DNA of 64,000 nucleotides from Clarkia xantiana subsp. parviflora (lineage: Eukaryota; Streptophyta; Magnoliopsida; Myrtales; Onagraceae), in NCBI GenBank assembly GCA_036873135.1, contig JAPTYO010000023.1:3483834-3547833 (forward strand), in the 5' to 3' direction. The notes under the pieces were generated by a model that was not told the DNA's origin, made no database searches, and saw only the letters and a list, made by a program, of their open reading frames with translations. Positions 58,278 through 64,000 of this stretch are shown in pieces (the stretch's first letter is position 1; every line of letters begins with the position of its first letter). A program made the translations under genes and the position numbers.

Positions 58278-59743
58278 TATTAGAGAGACTAAACTGAATA
58301 AAATAAAAGTTAGAGGGCAAGTCACGTGCAAATAACATGCTACTTAACAGCAAAAATTAAAAGTTCACCAACAGACGCAAAAAAAATATATTTCAAATGT
58401 ATTGCACAATAAATTTGCACAAAAACTCATTACACCAAAAGAACACATATGGTCCTATTATTCCAAACTATAAATATATAAATTCAACTAATAACATGAA
58501 ACTACTTAATTCTCTACAAAACAATGCTAGCATCAACATCACGCTAGCTAGCATATATAGCATGGATGGACGGTTAATATTCCGCCTTATAGCATCAGCT
58601 GTTATTGGGTGTTATTATTCGTCCTATATTCATTCTCTGTGTCGGGTATTTGTCTGCCTTTTATTCTGCCTAGATTTAGTATGTGTTTAGGTAAAGATTT
58701 GTACACAATGAAGGGATATAACAACACAGAAGAACATGATATTCCCAATAATTTCAAGTTTTATTTGTTTGTAATATCAAAAGTTAGAAAAAATAATAAT
58801 TTATTACTACATAATATTCCGATGACTTAATATGTCTCTAGAGCTAAGACATTACAATTAGCTAGTATACGAGCAACGGTAAGAACAGGGGCGTAGCCAC
58901 ATATAGTTGAGGGGTTGCAACTGCAACCCCTCAACTTTATAGAAATTAGTGTATATATTAGTGTATACGTAAATTTGCAACCCCTCACTATATGAAAAAA
59001 TAAATGTTGCACCTCGCATTCAAAAAATGAAAGTTGAGTAACATTAAATTTGCATGTTATGTATACGTATATACTATTTAGCTCATTATATTGAATATAT
59101 ATATAGTTTGTTTGTACAAGTGTATATCTAAGATTATATATAACTATCTAAGTGACAATATATATTCAATAAATATCTACATAAATATTACAAAAAAAAA
59201 TATGGAAATGATTGTTTGTCACATAAATATGTATTTGAATCCGTTCATATTGAGTATGTTAGGTTTCAATTTCAAAGTATGAAAAATCTCAATTAATTGT
59301 CATAGTAATTAGTTGTTGTTTTAATTTTAAAATATTAGACTATATTTTGCTATTTTTTCATATGTTTTTTTGGCACGTATTTCATTTTTTATTAAGTATT
59401 TGTATACAATATTTTTTTTTACCCATATAGCAACCTAAGAAATTTCAACCTAAGACACAAAGTGATGAGTCACGGTAAGGGCATCCAATGTACATGCATG
59501 TTCAAGCATGGACCCCATATATGACTCGGGGCGTATCGTGGGTGTGACCATTCGATGTGCTGATTTGAAAATTCCACAATTTAGTATCGTAAAAAGTGGA
59601 CTTCTGGTTAAGGGGAGCTGCAATATCAATAAACTTCTGGTTAGAAGTGAGATATGATGGAATCACATGTAAGAGGATTGTTAAGGTTATATGTGAGTGA
59701 ATATAGTAGCACATCACATTAGATATTTTGAAAGAGTTAGAAC
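58278..59743. other. Intergenic AT-rich DNA
   Basis: No gene is supported. A small hairpin GGGGTTGCAACTGCAACCCC is at 58911-58930, next to GGGGCGTAGCCAC, a word common at plant MITE ends. The remainder is unassigned. Confidence 0.4.
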
Positions 59744-60312
59744 TAAGGGTGAGCAAAATACCAGGTTGGACCCGGAACCGAAAAAAAAATCGGGATTTTG
59801 ACACGGTTCTAGATAGAAGTAAACAATTTTGGGAAGGTCATGGACGAAAATTGTAAGAATCGGTATTTTCGGTTCCTGTTCCATGATAAGCATATGAGTA
59901 CCCAAATATCCGGAAACAGAACCGGATTGGATTAAAAAAAATTTAGTAACCATACCCTATTTTTTTTAAAGGTTGTTGGTTTTGTTTTATGATTGTAAGA
60001 TTTGAGATTCTTATGTGGAAAAAGTTCGAATGTATTTATGAATTAATTAGGTACATTTTCAGTTTCGAACTGGATACCCATAACCAATGTTTCAATTTCA
60101 ACTGGGTACCTAGAATCAGATATTTTATTTTGAAAAGAAAAAAAAATAGTAATTGGTTCCTTAACGAGTACTCGAAACCGATTGGTTCCTAACGGTTCCG
60201 GTTCCTAACGGTTCCGGTTCCAAACGGTACTAGGTATTGAATGTCAAGAACCGTTTAGTATTGGTATGGTTTCGAGATACGAAAAAATAGGACCCGGAAC
60301 CGCTCACCCTTA
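59744..60312. mobile_element. MITE with TAAGGGTGAGC ends, about 569 bp
   Basis: TAAGGGTGAGC on the left mirrors GCTCACCCTTA on the right. The inner rims also pair through GGACCCGGAACCG (present in the same strand near both ends) and CGGTTCC repeats at 60180-60225. It has the style of hAT MITEs, but no matching flank duplication was found. Confidence 0.6.
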
Positions 60313-60446
60313 AACACTATATATATAAATATAAAAGTTTAATGGGCTACCTCTAGTATCACCAATTGGTTCTCGTAAGGAATCTCAATGTGTGCTTATG
60401 TAGTGGGTCTAGACTTGCTCCCGAGATATAATCTCCCAACACGAAG

Positions 60447-60800
60447 AATGCTACATTTTTTTACTCATACTTTTAGAATGCCAAAGTATGCTACATTTTT
60501 AATTTTTACAACTTTGTAAAAGGTTGAAAAGTGCTACATTTTTAAGAAAAATTGAATGCAATATTTAATATTTTTCCAACTTCTTAGCAAGCTAAGAATG
60601 CTACACATTTTTTTTTTCCAACATTTAGAATGTCAAGCAAAGCTACATTTTTTGTTTAAACTTTTCCAACTTTTTATAATGATAAAAAATGATACATTTT
60701 AAAAAGAATTGAAGGCAATATTTAATAGAAAAACGTTTTTATAAATAATTTTTTCAACTTATTAGAAAGTCAAAGAAGGCAACATTTGTTACATTATAAT
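60447..60800. repeat. Degenerate tandem repeats with GCTACATTTTT
   Basis: Five or more loosely spaced units contain GCTACATTTTT, TTTCCAACTT and TTAGAATG(T/C)CAA. The period drifts between about 60 and 110 bp. Confidence 0.65.
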
Positions 60801-61418
60801 AGAATTCGATATTTAACGGTAAAATTCATTTTTTACATAGCAACTCATCATGCACAAGTCATCTTCTTTGTCGTACAATTTATTTATTTCTTACACGTAC
60901 AAATTAATGGATTATCCCAGGTTGACAGCTCGATCTAATTTAATTTCTTCTTCAACATCAATTGTACGGATTGATTAGTACAATTAATAATTATTCTAAA
61001 AATAACATTAAGTATATGTTTCTTTTAAAACAATTCGAATTGATATCGACCTTACTCAGTCTTAATGTTATAAAAGATCGTAATATGAACCCACTTAGCT
61101 GGGTTCCTAAATATTTCACTGTTCGCATCTAAATTCAACATAATTGAACTCGACTCGTAAACCTATTATTCATCACAATAAGTTAGAAATCCTCTTAACT
61201 ACAAATTCATCATAATTGAACTCGACTCGTAAACTCATTTATGTTGACGAGTAGTTTGAGCCGAATATTATTTGGTTTGAACCGGATTTTTTTTTTTTTT
61301 TTGTTGTTGATTCCTCTCACCATTAACTTATAAATAAGAGTCTGGCAACTTATATATATATAGTCTATAGACACCCCTATACTATATAGCTAGTAGATAC
61401 AGCTAATTAACTAGAGAG

Positions 61419-61685
61419 ATGAGAAAGAGGAGTTTCGAGATGGTAAAGTACATGAAGAGTCGTCCAGTATTGGTGAAGAAGGTGATGAAAAAGCTTCAAA
61501 AGACATGGACATCGCTCTTGTCTGGTCGTTTAAGGTGGAAGAAACAGCAAAACGACGATGATGAGTTTTGGGTGATCCTCCGAATTATAGACAACATGAT
61601 GTTTAGAACACTGTCTGTCGTGGAAGCCATTGTCTTGCTCTCTCACGTCTGCTTCTTCATCTTGCGCTTCGGCCGCCTTGCCTGA
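61419..61685 (+). CDS. Small basic protein with hydrophobic C-terminus, 88 aa, paralogue 2
   Basis: Single exon from ATG 61419, with TATATATATA about 65 bp upstream. The 88 aa start 'MRKRSFEMVKYMKSR'. The block 'VKKVMKKLQKTW' matches paralogue 1, a polar acidic middle carries 'NDDDEFWVILRI', and the C-terminus 'TLSVVEAIVLLSHVCFF', then 'LRFGRLA' and stop, is nearly identical to it. Conservation is stronger at the C-terminus than in the linker, and indels are in multiples of three, as for a selected protein. Family not recognised. Localisation to a membrane by the C-terminal segment is an inference. Confidence 0.75.
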   Translation: MRKRSFEMVKYMKSRPVLVKKVMKKLQKTWTSLLSGRLRWKKQQNDDDEFWVILRIIDNMMFRTLSVVEAIVLLSHVCFFILRFGRLA

Positions 61686-62310
61686 TTATATATATTTTCC
61701 CACTACAACTCACGTACTACTTATATATATATATAATATAGCCATGCATGTCATGTATTTCTTTTCTTTGTATTTCGACTCCCTTAATTAGTTGCATGCT
61801 CTGTAATATTTTTCTTTGTATGTATATAGAAATAACATCTTCCAATTATCAAACCTAGTTCTTAATTTAAGAGTGTTTACTTTTATGTGATTTAGTTTGG
61901 AAATCTCAGGTTTAAAACCCTTTAAAAGGCGTCACCTCATGGTGACCTGATTAAAATAACATGTCTTACCTAGCCCACACGTATACCGCATCAGATAACA
62001 GACGAGGCGAGTACAACTTAGATTAACGGGCTGGCCTCTTGACTATAATAACCTGGCCGTGGTTGGACTGTGTTGACGGGGCAAGTGCATGCGTTGTTTA
62101 TTCATTAAGTCTGGTCATAAAAACTATCAAAATGTAAGTAGTAAGTCTGAACATTACGTAGCGGAATGAGTTTAGGGTAACCACTACTAGCCCCATTTCT
62201 TAGGGGAAAAAAATTATCAAACCCAAACTATTATCGGAAAATTTATGAAACTGCCCCCTTGCGAAGTTGGAATTTGAAATATGCCCCTTAAAAGTTGGTT
62301 TTTATCAAAA
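61686..62310. other. Intergenic spacer
   Basis: No gene. The last 130 bp (from about 62180) turn GC-richer with 'ATGCCCCTTAAAAGTTGG'-type words leading into the hairpin cluster. This may be the edge of a transposon. Confidence 0.4.
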
Positions 62311-62601
62311 CGCCCCGTCCCGCTGATAATACCAGCGGGACGGGACGTGACATGTCAACGGGACATGACATGTCCCGCTGACTACCACGCGGGATGATCT
62401 GTCATCCCGCGTGGTACTGTCCCGCTGGTATTACCAGCGGGACGGGGAACCCGACAAAACGGGTTCCCCTAGGCGCAGGCGCGCATATGACTCTGTCCCA
62501 TGCGCACCTGCGCCTAGGGGAACCCGTTTTGTCGGGTTCCCTGTCCCGCTGGTAATACCAGCGGGATAGGCGGCTGGTTTCGGGAAAAGAAACCAGCCGC
62601 C
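62311..62601. repeat. Cluster of perfect GC-rich hairpins
   Basis: Consecutive palindromes: GTCCCGCTGATAATACCAGC type at about 62317-62341; CCACGCGGGATGA/TCATCCCGCGTGG at 62384-62413; GTCCCGCTGGTA-T-TACCAGC type at about 62419-62443; a perfect 35-bp-arm hairpin 62445-62479/62507-62541; another GTCCCGCTGGTA copy near 62543-62567; and GGCGGCTGGTTTC/GAAACCAGCCGCC at about 62569-62601. All lie upstream of the TATA box at 62669. Confidence 0.93.
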
Positions 62602-62668
62602 GCCCAATAATGAACCCTAACCCTTTTTTTTTTTTTTTTCTACTTATCTTCTTCAATTCCCTTCTCCT

Positions 62669-62676
62669 CCTATAAA
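62669..62676 (+). promoter_or_regulatory. TATA box for the gene starting at 62767
   Basis: TATAAAAG lies about 98 bp upstream of the ATG, with a pyrimidine-rich stretch just before it. Spacing fits a plant core promoter with a leader of about 65 nt. Confidence 0.5.
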
Positions 62677-62766
62677 AGCCCCCTTTCTATACCAGTAAAA
62701 TATAATTCTCTTATCAATTTACTTATAAAAAGAATTATATTTTCAATCTTAAATTTTCAAGGGGGA

Positions 62767-62895
62767 ATGGCTTACCATGGTGAAGGCAGTTCTTCCGGTT
62801 CAAGAAGAAGGATGAGTTTTGGCAAGGAACTGGGAGACAATACCGTTCTCTACATGAATAACGTACACAGGGCTAGTTTCGTCCACACGGACACG
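62767..62895 (+). CDS. First exon of a gene leaving the window, possibly plant-mobile-domain (PMD) type
   Basis: ATG 62767 opens 43 codons ('MAYHGEGSSSGSRRR', 'LGDNTVLYMNNVHRASFVHT') ending exactly at a donor ACG|GTAAAT (62895/62896). The 'VLYMNNVHRASFVH' stretch resembles the start of plant mobile domain proteins ('VL-Q--HRS--V'), which occur both as host genes and as transposon passengers. The hairpin cluster upstream would fit a transposon-linked PMD gene. No acceptor or second exon could be found before 64000, so the identity stays tentative. Confidence 0.4.
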
Positions 62896-64000
62896 GTAAA
62901 TTTTCTATTTTTTCTAGTAAATATAAATGTTTATATTGATACATAGATTAAATTAGATTGCGTAAATACAGTACAATGTCAAATAAATATGTTATTGATA
63001 CGAACGTAGATGTTTTTTTTTTTGTTCGAAATAAAAGTATTTTTATAATTTTGAAATTAAAAAAAAAAAAAAAGTGAAAATCGAAATTTAAAAAGTAGAA
63101 ATTACTGAGTATTGTTTTTAAATTTTGAAATTTGACAATATCTTTTTAAATGTCCAATTTAAAATTAGAAATCATAAATTAAAATTGATGTGCTTTAAAA
63201 TGTAGAAAATTATTTTTGAAATTGTAGACTATTAATTAAAATTTTAATTAGAAGTTTAAATAACAAATCAGCGATTTTAGATAGTTTGAAATTATTGTCG
63301 AAATTTGTAAAAAAAAAATTTCCAAATTGAAAAAAAAAAAATGTTAATTATTGTCTTTCGGTTCCAATTTAGTGTGTTATTAAATGTTAACCGTAATTAC
63401 GAAATTTAATAGTTTTAATTTATTTTCTTATTTAAATACATAATATAAAAAATAAAAAATATTTGGTTTTCCAATTTCGAAATTATATTAGAAGTTAAAA
63501 AAAATTCAAATTAAAAAAATCAAACTGAAAAATATAGATTAGATTTTTTTTTTAATCTCTATATTAAAAGATAAAATAAAAATAGAAATTATGGTGCTAT
63601 TAAATTTTGAAATTAATTACGAATTTTCATGGTTTCTTATTAAATACGAGAAAAAATGTAAAATTATTGGGTTTTCAAATGTTCAAATTATTCTAGAAAT
63701 AGTAAAAAAAAAATCAAATTAAAAATAACATTATTGAAAAATAGAGATTAAACGGTTATTTTTTTAAATTTCTACTTAAAAATAGATATTACTGTGCTAT
63801 TAAGTGTTGTCATAATTTACGAAAATTTTGAAAGTTTTTATTTAAAATGTCGAATTTATAGCGTTTTCAAATAGGGTTTCTACGAGTTCTGTAGAAATAA
63901 TAAAAAAAAAAAACTAAACTCTCAAATAAAATTAAAAACAGGATTTAAAAATAGAGATTAGATTAGATTTTTTTTTTTTTTTTACATTTTGAATATAAAA
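62896..64000. other. Very AT-rich sequence, probably intron
   Basis: After the donor at 62896 the sequence is nearly only A/T with homopolymer runs. No exon is recognisable up to the window end. Confidence 0.45.

Overview
The window is nuclear DNA of a flowering plant, most likely a eudicot. The evidence is intron-bearing genes with GT-AG splicing, a plant receptor-like kinase, a THH1/TOM1-type membrane protein, PPR, TPK-channel and B3 relics, plant copia and Tat-type gypsy retrotransposons, and many MITEs. No prokaryotic features, tRNA, rRNA or CRISPR array were seen. Exon borders were set by matching reading phase across GT-AG sites by eye.

Left third (1-25.2 kb): a transposon nest built on dead genes. 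A truncated copia element (to about 2378) abuts a decayed PPR gene. The end of that PPR gene reappears at 16.1 kb, on the far side of a nearly intact 12-kb Tat-type gypsy element (4162-16137). That element has two 760-bp LTRs, a perfect 5-bp target duplication, gag-pol on the minus strand broken by three stop codons, and an antisense, intron-containing extra gene with its own TATA box. Next come two palindromic MITEs and a 6-kb imperfect palindrome (18135-24114) made of two inverted copies of the 3' half of a hAT transposon. The left arm later gained a solo LTR and a MULE-type MITE, and the right arm still shows both empty sites. A two-pore potassium channel (TPK/KCO) pseudogene follows.

Middle (25.2-45 kb): the gene-bearing part, with all three genes on the minus strand. 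They are a four-exon coiled-coil protein of about 281 aa (27.5-29.3 kb), a complete seven-exon receptor-like kinase of 481 aa with one GC-AG intron (35.1-37.3 kb), and a complete eleven-exon THH1/TOM1-type protein of 355 aa (40.3-44.4 kb). MITEs lie between them and inside introns.

Right third (45-64 kb): AT-rich and gene-poor. It holds a poly(A)-tailed retroposon carrying a 530-codon open frame, a B3-domain relic next to a CACTA transposon end, a solo LTR with a hairpin array, and two single-exon paralogues (73 and 88 aa) with a basic N-terminus and a hydrophobic C-terminus that match no family I know. At the right edge a cluster of long perfect GC-rich hairpins precedes a TATA box and the first exon of a gene, possibly PMD-like, that runs out of the window.

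The genes do not form a pathway. The story is mainly nested transposition: target-site duplications allow the order of several insertions to be read. The best candidates for something undescribed are the small paralogous membrane peptides, the hAT palindrome and the hairpin cluster at 62.3-62.6 kb.
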